This document shows positions 9,097-18,811 of a stretch of DNA of 64,000 nt, one piece after another. Made by a program: the position numbers and the translations under genes. A model generated the notes under the pieces. The model worked only from the letters and a program-made list of their open reading frames with translations, did no database searches and was not told the origin of the DNA. Source of the DNA: Ichthyobacterium seriolicida. GTDB lineage: Bacteria; Bacteroidota; Bacteroidia; Flavobacteriales; Ichthyobacteriaceae. Position 1 is the first letter of the stretch; every line of letters starts with the position of its first letter. Location: positions 1,857,408 through 1,921,407 of the forward strand of contig NZ_AP014564.1 in the NCBI RefSeq assembly GCF_002369955.1, written 5' to 3'.

Positions 9097-10506
9097 CTAT
9101 CTGCCCAGTTTCAACTGCACAGTTCTAAACCCTATATAGCTCCTTGCAGAATCTCTATATTCAAAATCCCTAATACCTACATTTAAAAAGTACGCAATAT
9201 CCTTCCAAGACCCTCCTCTAACCACTTTTCTAAATTCATTATTATCGTTATAATATGGGTTTAGAGTAGATGTAAACTTATAAGACATCTCCTTATAAGA
9301 TGAACTAGTCCACTCAGACACATTACCTGCCATATTATATAAGTTATAAGCATTTGGCAGATATTCATCTGCCCTAACAGTGTAAATAGACCCATCTGAG
9401 ATATAGTCACCTCTCATAGGCTTAAAATTAGCCAAAAAACACCCCTCTTCATCTTTTGTCTCAGAACCTCCCCACGGATAAACACCATCGTGAATACCTC
9501 CTCTAGCTGCATACTCCCACTCAGCTTCGGTAGGGAGCCTAAAAATGCTCACCTTAGGCAAGCCATTAGCCCTCTGACTATTATTCTTGAACGTTGTTCT
9601 CCAATTACAAAAAGCATTAGCTTGACCCCAAGAAACCCCCACAACAGGATAATCATCATAAGCTACATGACTAAAATAATCATCATGCATGGGCTCGTTA
9701 TACGAATACGTAAAATCTGTCAACCAAACCAACGTATCAGGGTATACATTTATATCTATTCTCTTCTTGTATTCAGACCGTTCTAGCCCTCTACTTGACG
9801 AGAGCTGCTGCAAATCATACTTGTAGTACCCATAATTGAGCTTTGATACGTCTATTTTTCTTTCATCTCCCAATGCCTCCTCAACGGGAAGAAGCATAGA
9901 ATCCAAAACCATAGCATAATTTTCATCTGGACTCTCAGTTATATCTAACAAAGGAACATCCCAGTTTATTCTATCAAAATCTATCTTATCTGCATAATTG
10001 TCAATCATATACTTATCAAAAACACTAGCCTCAGGATTTAAGGGAATAAACTTGTAAGCTGATATGTCATTATCACCACTTGAATCGGTAACATCCATTC
10101 CCAACTCCTTAACTTTTTCACCTAATTTCTGCCTGGTTATAGAATCTGCTACCCACATAACAAACTGCCTGTATTCACTGTTAGTTATTTCAGTCTCATC
10201 CATATAAAAATCGGACACGGTAACCTGCCTGGTAGGAGACACCAAATCGTTAGAAAAAATATTTGCAGATCCCATAGAAAAAGATCCTGCAGGAATATGA
10301 ACCATACCATAAGGAACCACAGACTGCCAGCCTTCAGACCTAGGATGGCCTACCAAATCACCATTCCCTTTATAATCTAGACAAGAAGTGAACAAAAACG
10401 CACAAACAAAATAAAACAAATGACCTTTGCCAAACATAAACTGCAAATTTGTGATAAGCTGAAGCCAAAGATAATATTTTTGTTTTTGTTTTATTTTTTT
10501 TTTCAT
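9097..10506 (-). CDS. gldK: Type IX secretion/gliding lipoprotein GldK/PorK
   Basis: GldK is the outer-membrane lipoprotein that pairs with GldN in the T9SS ring. The 469-aa frame carries a formylglycine-generating-enzyme (sulfatase-modifying factor) fold. Its hallmark pieces are MGSANIF, FYMDETEITNSEYRQF, FRLPTEAEWEYAARGG, MAGNVSEW and VVRGGSWKD. The lipobox is FLFTSC. The first ATG overlaps the porP stop (ATGA). However, the N-terminus is unusually Lys-rich and long, so Met24 at 10437 gives a more ordinary lipoprotein signal (MFGKGHLFYFV...). Either start leaves the mature protein unchanged. Confidence 0.94.
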   Translation of the reverse strand: MKKKIKQKQKYYLWLQLITNLQFMFGKGHLFYFVCAFLFTSCLDYKGNGDLVGHPRSEGWQSVVPYGMVHIPAGSFSMGSANIFSNDLVSPTRQVTVSDFYMDETEITNSEYRQFVMWVADSITRQKLGEKVKELGMDVTDSSGDNDISAYKFIPLNPEASVFDKYMIDNYADKIDFDRINWDVPLLDITESPDENYAMVLDSMLLPVEEALGDERKIDVSKLNYGYYKYDLQQLSSSRGLERSEYKKRIDINVYPDTLVWLTDFTYSYNEPMHDDYFSHVAYDDYPVVGVSWGQANAFCNWRTTFKNNSQRANGLPKVSIFRLPTEAEWEYAARGGIHDGVYPWGGSETKDEEGCFLANFKPMRGDYISDGSIYTVRADEYLPNAYNLYNMAGNVSEWTSSSYKEMSYKFTSTLNPYYNDNNEFRKVVRGGSWKDIAYFLNVGIRDFEYRDSARSYIGFRTVQLKLGR

Positions 10507-11450
10507 AAAAACCTTATTCCTCTAACTCTATTGTTTTTATTGAGTTTAATCCTATTATTACTGTCAAATAAATCTGTTAATTCTAAAGAATACCTTAAAA
10601 AAACTTCATGACTCCCCTTCAACTCATTAAAAAATGGATAATTATACGAATATGATATCAGCAATTTATCAATCGCCTTTATCCCAAAAATTAATCCCAT
10701 AGAATCTTGAAACAGATAATTAACACCTAAATGAAACTTATTATATAAAACTGCCATTGTAGTTAAATTAGCTGTATAATCTGACATATCTGAGGATAAT
10801 ATTAACTGAGGCTTAAGCTCTAGATTATCTGAGAAACTTATATCATAACCCCCATGCAAATAAATGATCCTTTTCATAGGCACTGTAATATTAGCCATAG
10901 ACGAAGGCATCTCCAATAAGTTTATAGCCGAAATGCCCAGGTGATATTCTTTACTGGAATACAGTATTCCAAGATGGAAATTCGGTGAAATACCACCAGA
11001 AAAACTATTGGGGATTACAATATCATCCTCACCTAACAAATCTGGAGTAATCCATTCTTTATTTACTAAACTCTTATAAAGAGCTCCTACTCCTATGCCT
11101 AAATTTAATTTATCCTCTTTCAACGTTAACTGATAACAATAAGATCCCCTAATATTAATATTATTTTCAAAGCCTATTTTATCATTTAATAAACTCAAGG
11201 CTAAACCCATATTTTTTTCCTTAAAAAAATGCTGAAAATTAAAGCCTAAAATAAATGGAGAATCACTTATTCCCACCCACCTGCCTTGGTAATAAAGGGA
11301 TACAAAACTAGGATCCTCGTGTGAAATATTGGCTGGACTAAAGTAAATCTTATTATTTACAAATTGTGAAAAGTCAGGTTGTTGTTGGGCTTTTATAACA
11401 AAAGGACTTAGAGATATTACTATTATATGTAAATATCTTTTTAAAATCAT
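10503..11450 (-). CDS. porP: PorP/SprF-family outer-membrane protein
   Basis: PorP/SprF proteins are 14-strand outer-membrane barrels that anchor or help export T9SS substrates, often type B C-terminal-domain proteins. The 315-aa protein has a signal peptide ending near VIKAQQQ. It then shows the family start PDFSQFVNNKIYFSPAN and the NLGIGVGALYKS segment, with alternating beta strands to the end. It is joined by 4-bp overlaps to topA upstream and gldK downstream, so it starts the T9SS block in the order porP-gldK-L-M-N, as known for Porphyromonas porPKLMN. Confidence 0.9.
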   Translation of the reverse strand: MILKRYLHIIVISLSPFVIKAQQQPDFSQFVNNKIYFSPANISHEDPSFVSLYYQGRWVGISDSPFILGFNFQHFFKEKNMGLALSLLNDKIGFENNINIRGSYCYQLTLKEDKLNLGIGVGALYKSLVNKEWITPDLLGEDDIVIPNSFSGGISPNFHLGILYSSKEYHLGISAINLLEMPSSMANITVPMKRIIYLHGGYDISFSDNLELKPQLILSSDMSDYTANLTTMAVLYNKFHLGVNYLFQDSMGLIFGIKAIDKLLISYSYNYPFFNELKGSHEVFLRYSLELTDLFDSNNRIKLNKNNRVRGIRFL

Positions 11451-13780
11451 TTTGATTTTTTATTCGTAGATTTTTTTTGTTGAGGTTGAGACTTGCCTTT
11501 CTTTTCTTCTACTTCATCTTTTATCTTCAAACAATCTTCTAAAGTCAACAATTTGGCATCAATTTCCTTGGGTATTTTGTAATTTTTTTTATCTATTCTT
11601 ATATAAGGACCAAATCTGCCATTTAACACCTCTAAAGTTATATCTCCATTTTTAAAAACATTTATATACTTATCTATATCGGCTTTTCTCTTCTCCTCAA
11701 TCAATTCTATAGCTCTACTTTTCTGTATAGTCATAGGATCATCACCACTTGCCTTTTTTATAGAGATAAACTTTCCATCAAACTTTATATAAGGACCAAA
11801 CCTGCCGATAGCAACAGTTATTACCTTCCCTTCAAACTCACCTAGTTCTCTGGGTAATTTAAATAAATCCAAGGCCTCCTCTAGGGTAATAGTCTCTATA
11901 TGTTTACTAACTAACAAACTAGCGTATTTGGGTTTTTCTTCATCACTACTATCACCTATCTGCGCAATAGGACCGAATTTACCTATTCTGACCAAGATAG
12001 TTTTTCCAGTTTTCTCTTCCTTTCCAAGTATTCTCTCTCCAACTGTTCTCTCTGCTTTGTCTTTGACATTATCCACTGTAGATTTAAAATCAGTATAAAA
12101 AAGCTTTATCATCTCTACCCAGCATTCCTTGCCTTTAGCAATATTATCAAAGTCTCCTTCTACCTTTGCAGTAAACTCATAATCTAGAATTTTTTCGAAA
12201 TTTTTAACTAAAAAATCATTTACTACAACACCTATATCCTCGGGAATCAATTTGTTTTTATCTGCTCCAAAAGTCTCTTCTTTTACATTCAAACTGATAG
12301 CTTTCTCTTTCAATACCAACTCGTGAGAAGTTCTTTTATCACCTTCTAATTCTGACTTTTTTACATATTGCCTACTTTGGATAGTAGAAATAGTAGGAGC
12401 GTATGTAGAAGGTCTTCCTATGCCTAACTCCTCTAATTTTTTAACCAAAGAAGCCTCAGTAAATCTAGATGGAGGCCTAGTGAATTTTTGAGTGGCTGTT
12501 ATAGTCTCATATTTCAAAGCTTCCCCCTTCTTTACCAAAGGGAGCATATTGTCTTTATTATCCTCTTTATCTTCTAGAGATAATCTCAAAAAACCGTCGA
12601 ATAATAATACTTCACCCTTGGATATAAATTTCGTTTCACTAGAGGAATATCCAATTTTCACTTTGGTCCTCTCTAATTTTGCATCAGACATCTGAGAAGA
12701 TAGAGCTCTCTTCCATATTAAAGAGTACAACCTCTTTTGATTATTATCAGATCCAGCACTCTCTTGTTTGACAGAAGTAGGTCTAATAGCCTCATGAGCT
12801 TCTTGGGCTGTCTTTGACTTTGTAGTATATGATCTAGGTTGACTGTATTTATCACCATATTTAGCAACAATTACTTCCCTCATCTCATCTACTGCATCGA
12901 CAGATAAATTTACACTATCAGTTCTCATATAAGTTATATGTCCAGATTCATATAGTTGTTGAGCTACTCTCATAGTTTGGGAAACTGAAAATCCTAATTT
13001 CACAGAAGCCTCCTGCTGAAGAGTAGAAGTCGTGAAAGGAGCAGATGGCGTCCTCTTTGCTTCCTTACTTTGAATATCGTCTACTTTAAATGAATAGTCT
13101 ATACACTCTTTCAAAAAACTCTCTGCTTGTTTTTCAGTTTCAAAATCTTCGGACAGCTCTGCTTTTAATTCCTCTCCTTTTGAATTGATAAAAAATGCTA
13201 CTACCTTAAAATACGACTTGGAAGAAAATAATGATATTTCTCTTTCTCTCTCTACTATAAGTCTCACCGCAACAGACTGAACCCTACCGGCAGAAAGTCC
13301 CCACTTTACTTTTTGCCATAAAACTGGTGATAATTGAAATCCAACTAATCTATCTAGTACACGTCTAGCCTTTTGAGAATTGACTAAGTCATCGTTTATT
13401 TCCCTAGGATTTTCTATAGCCTTAGAAATAGCCTTCTTGGTTATTTCGTGAAATACAATCCTCTTTACCTTCTCCTTAGGCAAGGATAACTCTCTGGCTA
13501 AATGCCAAGATATCGCTTCTCCTTCCCTATCTTCATCAGAGGCTAACCAAATTACTTCTGCCGACTTAGATTTTTTCTTTAACCCACTTACAACTTTTAC
13601 TTTATCGGGAGATATCTCATATATAGGATTAAAATTATTTTCAATATCTATTCCCATATTTTTATTTACCAAATCACATATATGTCCATAACAAGACTCT
13701 ACCTGATAATTAGACCCCAAAATCTTTTCTATAGTTTTAGCTTTTGCAGGAGATTCTACTATTACTAAATTTTTAGCCAT
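11447..13780 (-). CDS. topA: DNA topoisomerase I
   Basis: Type IA topoisomerase that relaxes negative supercoils by single-strand passage. The 777-aa protein has the N-terminal TOPRIM domain (VIVESPAKAKTIEKIL; acidic DEDREGEAISWHL). The catalytic tyrosine sits in ITYMRTDSVN. At the C-terminus there are topoisomerase C-terminal repeats with the signature RFGPY (KFGPIAQIGD, RFGPYIKFDG, RFGPYIRIDK), then a Lys/Gln-rich tail. No Cys4 zinc fingers are visible. Its stop overlaps the porP ATG. A well-formed flavobacterial promoter lies upstream and may drive the T9SS genes as well. Confidence 0.97.
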   Translation of the reverse strand: MAKNLVIVESPAKAKTIEKILGSNYQVESCYGHICDLVNKNMGIDIENNFNPIYEISPDKVKVVSGLKKKSKSAEVIWLASDEDREGEAISWHLARELSLPKEKVKRIVFHEITKKAISKAIENPREINDDLVNSQKARRVLDRLVGFQLSPVLWQKVKWGLSAGRVQSVAVRLIVEREREISLFSSKSYFKVVAFFINSKGEELKAELSEDFETEKQAESFLKECIDYSFKVDDIQSKEAKRTPSAPFTTSTLQQEASVKLGFSVSQTMRVAQQLYESGHITYMRTDSVNLSVDAVDEMREVIVAKYGDKYSQPRSYTTKSKTAQEAHEAIRPTSVKQESAGSDNNQKRLYSLIWKRALSSQMSDAKLERTKVKIGYSSSETKFISKGEVLLFDGFLRLSLEDKEDNKDNMLPLVKKGEALKYETITATQKFTRPPSRFTEASLVKKLEELGIGRPSTYAPTISTIQSRQYVKKSELEGDKRTSHELVLKEKAISLNVKEETFGADKNKLIPEDIGVVVNDFLVKNFEKILDYEFTAKVEGDFDNIAKGKECWVEMIKLFYTDFKSTVDNVKDKAERTVGERILGKEEKTGKTILVRIGKFGPIAQIGDSSDEEKPKYASLLVSKHIETITLEEALDLFKLPRELGEFEGKVITVAIGRFGPYIKFDGKFISIKKASGDDPMTIQKSRAIELIEEKRKADIDKYINVFKNGDITLEVLNGRFGPYIRIDKKNYKIPKEIDAKLLTLEDCLKIKDEVEEKKGKSQPQQKKSTNKKSK

Positions 13781-13828
13781 AATGTGTTATATATATATAC
13801 GGTTAGTTGATCCAAACAGCAATAGGGA

Positions 13829-13858
13829 CAAAAGTAAACTTATTAATTAAAAAACAAA
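13829..13858 (-). promoter_or_regulatory. Flavobacterial-type promoter of topA
   Basis: On the minus strand a TTG -33 element is followed by 18 bases and TACTTTTG. This matches the TTG-N17-23-TAnnTTTG consensus of Bacteroidota sigma-A promoters. The -7 box is about 50 bp upstream of the ATG. It is the best promoter match I found in the window. Confidence 0.65.
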
Positions 13859-13947
13859 TTATCATCCTTTTTAGATGACAAAAAAAAAGGATAGAAACCT
13901 AAAAAAAATCTGTGCTGTTCGCTGAGAAAAAGCTTTTTAAAAATGGA

Positions 13948-15150
13948 CTAATCTACCTGAATTTGTATCCTATCGAAATACTCTTGGTAATTGGCTTTAA
14001 GTTTTTCCTCATGCTCTTTTTTTATGGGATTAGCATCTGGGAATTTTTCTCTCATTGGATTTATTTGCACCCCATTCTTCCAAAATCTATAACACACATG
14101 AGGACCTGTTGCATATCCTGTGCTACCTACATATCCTATCACATCACCTTGTTTGACACGAGTATTTTTATTAATACCTTTTTTAAATTTATTCATATGT
14201 AAATACTGTGTAGAGTAAATTGAATTATGCCTTATAGTCACATAGTTTCCATTCCCCTTAGAATAACCGACTTTAGTTATAGTTCCATTGGCAGTAGCCA
14301 GTATAGGAGTGTTTCTAGGAGCGGCGTAATCAGTGCCCTTATGTGACTTCCACATTTTAAGAACGGGGTGGAACCTTCTCCTAGAATACATCGAAGTAAT
14401 TCTAGCATATTTCAAAGGAGCTCTTAAAAAAGATTTTCTAAGATTTTTACCATTTTCATCAAAATATTCTATGAGATTATCTGTTTCCACTCTAAAAGCG
14501 TAATGATTTTTTTTGCCATGAAAAAAATTTATAGCCTTCACCTTGTCTATTCGAACATAAGATGTGTCATTTACATATACTTCATCATAAATAATTTTAA
14601 AGGAATCTCCCTTTTGCAAAGAGAAAAAATCTATGGTCCAGGCATAGATCTCAGAGAGTTTATTTACCAATTCATAATCTAATTTATTTTCGACTACACT
14701 CTTCGAAATAGAATTGTTTATTTCTACAAAAGAGGTTCTCTCCCTTATAGATATTGGATTCTCTCTTTTATAAATACTTATGCTGTCTCTTAAATCGAAT
14801 ACCACATAATCTGTTGGACTGTCTTCATAAATCAACATTTGTAATTTGGGAATACTACCTTTTGAAGATAGTACTAAATATTTCTCTCCAGGTTTTATAT
14901 TCTTGAAATTTAAAATTCCCTTTGATTTTTCAATAATTCTAGCTATAACACTATATTTTACATTGTGACTTAATAATACACTGATAAAAGTATCTTTGGT
15001 ATTTAGAGTTTTTTTTGACACCTCATACTTATCTGAAGGGAACTCGTATTGTATTACAGGTTGTGTTGTCTTATCTTCCGAGATATCTTTATTCTCACAA
15101 GATTGGATCGACAATACAAATACTATGAGCGACAGTATATTTTTCATCAT
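13948..15150 (-). CDS. M23-family peptidoglycan endopeptidase (lipoprotein)
   Basis: This zinc metallopeptidase probably cleaves peptidoglycan cross-bridges in the periplasm. The 400-aa protein has a lipoprotein signal with lipobox near LSIQSC and a long N-terminal region of OapA/LysM-like character. The C-terminal LytM domain has the ligands visible: HKGTDYAAP supplies His and Asp, and YLHMNKF and GPHVCYRFW supply the catalytic and zinc histidines. It overlaps the end of gldG by 4 bp (ATGA), so it belongs to the gldF-gldG transcript. Unlike the LytM-like protein at 3.8-4.7 kb, this one looks active. Confidence 0.92.
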   Translation of the reverse strand: MMKNILSLIVFVLSIQSCENKDISEDKTTQPVIQYEFPSDKYEVSKKTLNTKDTFISVLLSHNVKYSVIARIIEKSKGILNFKNIKPGEKYLVLSSKGSIPKLQMLIYEDSPTDYVVFDLRDSISIYKRENPISIRERTSFVEINNSISKSVVENKLDYELVNKLSEIYAWTIDFFSLQKGDSFKIIYDEVYVNDTSYVRIDKVKAINFFHGKKNHYAFRVETDNLIEYFDENGKNLRKSFLRAPLKYARITSMYSRRRFHPVLKMWKSHKGTDYAAPRNTPILATANGTITKVGYSKGNGNYVTIRHNSIYSTQYLHMNKFKKGINKNTRVKQGDVIGYVGSTGYATGPHVCYRFWKNGVQINPMREKFPDANPIKKEHEEKLKANYQEYFDRIQIQVD

Positions 15151-16823
15151 ATAGCATATATTCTTCTTCTCATATATAAGAATAATGCAGCTACTACAGA
15201 TATGCTAAACAAAGGATAGAAAATACTTTTTATTTTCCAAAAGTAGTCTTCGTTTAATAACTTTTGTTTACTGAGTGTTCTTAGAATGAACTTTTTATTT
15301 CTCAAACCAATTAAACTCTTATCTAATAGAAAATCTACTGAATTCAAGATTAATTCCTTATTCCCATATCTATGTCCAGTCCATTTATCAATACCTAAAG
15401 GAATAGTAGTGTCTTTCACTCTTTGATTAGCTAGAATATTTCCATCTGAAAAAACTATCATTTCATTGTGATCACTACTATCTCTATGATGAAGGGTTTT
15501 TATAGGTTTTACCCTGTTTTTAAACCCAGAAGAAAAGTTGCCTGACAACAAAAGTCCAAATGTCTTTTTTTCGTCATTATATTTACTTTCGTCTCTTTTA
15601 GAATCGTGTAATGAAATATTCACAGGCATGGAACTAACCTTGGTATAATTCGAAGATTGTAATAATATCTCTTTTTTTACACCTTCGGCTAATATGGTAT
15701 CTACACTGCTAGCAAATTGTAATTTAACTCCCTCTATATTGTATACAATATCGTGATCTGATGACATGGACAATGGAAAATATTCCCAAGGTATATTTTG
15801 ATATTTTGTGTTACTTCCTAAATATTTGTCAGTAGACACCTTTATATAAGCGCACTGTAGATCTCTTACTAAATCCTTATTTATTCTAAAGCCGTATTTG
15901 AAAAATATTTCATCTAATCCTAAATCAAGAGGGATGGCAGTAAATTTCTTATCCCCGTGAATATCGCTCATATCTGCTTTTGTAGAATTTAAAGCCCAAA
16001 TGACTTTCCCACCATTCATTGTATATAAATCTATGAGATAGATATCTGATCGGGAAATAAAAACTGTCGGCTTTGCAATTATTAGAAGATCATTTTTTAG
16101 TAGCAATTCTAAATTTTTATCAAAAGATAAATCCTTATCCACTCTAAAACTATCTACTTCATATCTTTTTTTTAATTCATGGGTTATATCCTCAATTTGC
16201 CAATCCTCTAATTGCCCATATCCTTTTAAAAAAGCTATTTTTTTATCTGATTTTTTAGTTATCTTCTTTACCCCATTGATAAAACTGTACTCTAAATTTT
16301 CTATGGAACTATTTATTTGAGACTCCAGACTATTCCCTACAGATGTCTTCAATAAAGAAATAGTAGCATACTTATCTTTTAATTTTAAGAGAGCATATGG
16401 AAAAATTAGTTTTGTCTTATACTCATTTTTTTTTTTCTCTCTTATTTGTAAAGGGGTTATTTTCTTTTCAGAAATATTGTGAATATGATTGATATAATAA
16501 TCTTTGTTACTCAAGTTGTCTACATCTACAAAACTGTACTTTATCCTGTGATTTAGCATATTCAATTCCTGTAGCAGATACAAAACCTCTTTTTCTAGTT
16601 TTTTAAAACCTGAGGGAAAATCTCCAGTCAAATAGACTTCACAGTATATATCCTCTGTTATATTATCAATTATTTCTTTGGATTCATTTCTTATAGTATA
16701 AAACTTATCTTTAGTGAAATCTATACGAATTTTACTCACACTCATAAATGTGATATTTATCAATACTAATGTTGTTATAAAAACAAATAGTCTTATAATA
16801 TCTCTCCTTTTATTTTTCACCAT
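15147..16823 (-). CDS. gldG: Gliding-associated ABC transporter auxiliary protein GldG
   Basis: GldG is the membrane-anchored, substrate-binding-like component of the GldA-GldF-GldG ABC complex linked to gliding in flavobacteria. The 558-aa protein has an N-terminal transmembrane helix (about 10-30), a large periplasmic part of the GldG/IntG-like family, and a C-terminal transmembrane helix (FSISVVAALFLYMRR) near residue 545. The segment EIIDNITEDIYCEVYLTGDF matches the family start. It overlaps gldF upstream and the M23 gene downstream. The ATPase gldA is not in this window. Confidence 0.9.
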   Translation of the reverse strand: MVKNKRRDIIRLFVFITTLVLINITFMSVSKIRIDFTKDKFYTIRNESKEIIDNITEDIYCEVYLTGDFPSGFKKLEKEVLYLLQELNMLNHRIKYSFVDVDNLSNKDYYINHIHNISEKKITPLQIREKKKNEYKTKLIFPYALLKLKDKYATISLLKTSVGNSLESQINSSIENLEYSFINGVKKITKKSDKKIAFLKGYGQLEDWQIEDITHELKKRYEVDSFRVDKDLSFDKNLELLLKNDLLIIAKPTVFISRSDIYLIDLYTMNGGKVIWALNSTKADMSDIHGDKKFTAIPLDLGLDEIFFKYGFRINKDLVRDLQCAYIKVSTDKYLGSNTKYQNIPWEYFPLSMSSDHDIVYNIEGVKLQFASSVDTILAEGVKKEILLQSSNYTKVSSMPVNISLHDSKRDESKYNDEKKTFGLLLSGNFSSGFKNRVKPIKTLHHRDSSDHNEMIVFSDGNILANQRVKDTTIPLGIDKWTGHRYGNKELILNSVDFLLDKSLIGLRNKKFILRTLSKQKLLNEDYFWKIKSIFYPLFSISVVAALFLYMRRRIYAI

Positions 16824-17545
16824 TTTGTGGCTTTTAACTTAAATTCTGTGAGCAGTATAAATAATGATGTTATACTAAAGAAATATATCAGAGATTGAAT
16901 ATCTAAAACCCCTTTAACCATACTCAGATAATGCTCTTGTAATCCTATTCTTTTTAAAAGAAAATCTAAAGATCCTATAACATTGTAGTCAGCTATTTTT
17001 TCAAACCCCAAGTATATGAAAAAACATAAAAAAGAACTAAATACAAAAGAAATCACATTATTATTAGTAAGTGAAGAAATAAATATACCTACAGAACAAA
17101 ATATCATAGATAAAAAAAATAGAGCTATATAAGCTCCAAAGATGCTCTTTATATCTATGTCTCCTAAATCAGATAGCTGATAAACAATGTATACGTAAAA
17201 TATAGTTGGCAATATAGATAATAGCAGTATTGTAAGGATAGATGTAAATTTAGCTAGAACTATTTTTAATTCAGATATGGGATATATCATAAGCAACTCT
17301 ATACTTCCAGTTTTTATTTCATCGGAGAAACTGCGCATGGTTATAGCTGGTATGAATACTACCAATAACTTGGGAACTAGAAAAAAAAAGGAATCTAAAG
17401 ATGCATAACCCGCTTCTAGTATATTGTAGTCTCCATTGAAAAAGAATAAAAATAGAGAAAGACTAACTAAAAATATCCCTACTATTAAATAGGTGAATAC
17501 AGAACCTAAAAATTGAGAAATCTCTTTTCTCCACAGTGCATACAT
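16817..17545 (-). CDS. gldF: ABC transporter permease GldF
   Basis: GldF is the permease of the GldAFG ABC transporter. The 242-aa product shows about six hydrophobic helices (for example 13-36, 52-72, 98-124, 139-158, 163-183, 215-233). It contains the conserved cytoplasmic loop MRSFSDEIKTGSIELLMIYP, typical of ABC-2-type permeases with the EIKTGTIE-like motif. It overlaps gldG by 7 bp, which supports cotranslation. The neighbouring membrane gene lies 13 bp upstream. Confidence 0.91.
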   Translation of the reverse strand: MYALWRKEISQFLGSVFTYLIVGIFLVSLSLFLFFFNGDYNILEAGYASLDSFFFLVPKLLVVFIPAITMRSFSDEIKTGSIELLMIYPISELKIVLAKFTSILTILLLSILPTIFYVYIVYQLSDLGDIDIKSIFGAYIALFFLSMIFCSVGIFISSLTNNNVISFVFSSFLCFFIYLGFEKIADYNVIGSLDFLLKRIGLQEHYLSMVKGVLDIQSLIYFFSITSLFILLTEFKLKATKW

Positions 17546-17557
17546 TCTAAATTTCGA

Positions 17558-17995
17558 TTATGTAAGTAACCAAATTCTCCAAGGTATTCTGATTAAAATA
17601 AAGACTAAAGCTATACCATAAAAAACAAATATAGTTTTAAACTTATTTCTATCTACAGTCATTCTCTTCATCTTAGAGAAAGATATGGTAATTAAAGTTA
17701 TGGCTATTAACATCATAAAAGGATGCTCCACAGTAAAAAACCTCCAATCGCTTATTTTAAGGGAATTTTTTATGTTAGAGATATTTTTTGTCTTATCTGA
17801 AAGTAGATAATTAGCTATTCCAAGCAATAATTGTATATGTGAAAGTATAAAAGCTAAAAGAAAAATAATTCTATCTCTTTTTTGAAATTTATCATTTTTG
17901 AAATAACCCCTTGCAGCATTAACTACTGCAAAGGTTAAGGCAATTAGTACTAAATAGGCAATTACAGAATGTGTTTCTTTAATTAATTGATACAT
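17558..17995 (-). CDS. Small four-helix membrane protein, cytochrome b-like
   Basis: The 145-aa protein has four predicted transmembrane segments (about 8-26, 42-64, 91-108, 122-143). Histidines lie at helix edges (HSVIAY near residue 9, SHIQLLLG near 52, VEHPFMML near 91), a pattern seen in small flavobacterial proteins labelled cytochrome b-like. Heme binding is plausible but not shown. It precedes gldF by 13 bp and follows the sigma-factor gene by 28 bp on the same strand. Confidence 0.65.
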   Translation of the reverse strand: MYQLIKETHSVIAYLVLIALTFAVVNAARGYFKNDKFQKRDRIIFLLAFILSHIQLLLGIANYLLSDKTKNISNIKNSLKISDWRFFTVEHPFMMLIAITLITISFSKMKRMTVDRNKFKTIFVFYGIALVFILIRIPWRIWLLT

Positions 17996-18022
17996 ATTTC
18001 TTGTTTTTAGTCGAATGAAGCA

Positions 18023-18586
18023 TTATACTTGTATGGATCTATAATAATCTGATAATATCTTTTTACCTCTCATTAATCTTATCTTGACATTGCTCAATGT
18101 AAGGCCTAATTCTGCCGATATTTCTTTTTGACTACAGTCTTTAAAATACTTAAGTACAATCACATCTCTGTACATCGGCTTTAATCTATCTACATATTTT
18201 CGTATTTCTATAATCTTTTGCTTTTCTAGAACTATTTCTTCTGGAGAAGGAGATGTATTATCCTTTACATTATCGAATAATTCATCAATATTATATATGA
18301 GAAGATACTTGTTTTTCTTTCGGACAAAGTCTATTACATTGTTATGAGCTATAGATATTAACCAAGTTTTAAAATCGTATCTACTCTCGTATAAGTATAA
18401 CTTACTAAAAGCTTTGGTAAAGGTACTAATGGTGAGATCTTCTACATAAGTTTTATCTCTCAGTTTAACATTTATATAAGAGTAAATATCATTCCAATAA
18501 AATTTTAGAAGGCTTAAATAAGCCTTTTGTCTACCAGAATGAGCTTGCTCTATAAGAGAATATATTTTTCTTTCAGAATAATTCAA
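18023..18586 (-). CDS. RNA polymerase sigma factor, ECF-like
   Basis: The 187-aa protein has sigma region 2 (about 20-95, with YVEDLTISTFTKAFSKL and YDFKTWLISIAHNNVIDFVR). It also has sigma region 4 (about 125-180, with YRDVIVLKYFKDCSQKEISAELGLTLSNVKIRL in pieces). The frame opens directly after the TAG stop of the upstream 64-aa gene, in the same reading frame. The first usable start is therefore the TTG at 18586-18584. Initiation at TTG or TAG read-through are both possible. The regulon is unknown. Confidence 0.88.
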   Translation of the reverse strand: MNYSERKIYSLIEQAHSGRQKAYLSLLKFYWNDIYSYINVKLRDKTYVEDLTISTFTKAFSKLYLYESRYDFKTWLISIAHNNVIDFVRKKNKYLLIYNIDELFDNVKDNTSPSPEEIVLEKQKIIEIRKYVDRLKPMYRDVIVLKYFKDCSQKEISAELGLTLSNVKIRLMRGKKILSDYYRSIQV

Positions 18587-18781
18587 CTATTTATTATTAC
18601 AATCAGTTAGGGTTTGTTTTTCTCTACCACACATTTTACAGGTTTTGCCATCTTCGCTAAAGGTAATATTCTGACTAGCACAAGTGCCAGAGAATTCTCC
18701 ATTTTTTTTACCCCAAATTTTTATTGTCAGCCCCAACAGACAAATAGAAATCAGAATAACAGAAATAACAAACATCTCCAC
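18587..18781 (-). CDS. Small Cys-containing membrane protein upstream of the sigma factor
   Basis: The 64-aa product has one N-terminal transmembrane helix (about 4-23). A short soluble tail has four cysteines (GTCASQ, KTCKMCGREK and a C near the end), a possible metal or redox site. Short proteins of this type occur next to sigma factors in flavobacteria. I infer a functional link to the sigma factor, perhaps as a membrane-side partner. Its TAG stop abuts the sigma TTG start in the same frame with no gap. Confidence 0.7.
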   Translation of the reverse strand: MEMFVISVILISICLLGLTIKIWGKKNGEFSGTCASQNITFSEDGKTCKMCGREKQTLTDCNNK

Positions 18782-18811
18782 GGAAAAGTATAGTATAAAA
18801 AATTAAAAAAA

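Noticed and set aside
13864..13892. ATCCTTTTT/AAAAAGGAT inverted repeat as terminator of the M23 gene
   Set aside because: It lies between topA's promoter and the upstream gene's end, but pairing is almost only A/T and no GC core exists.
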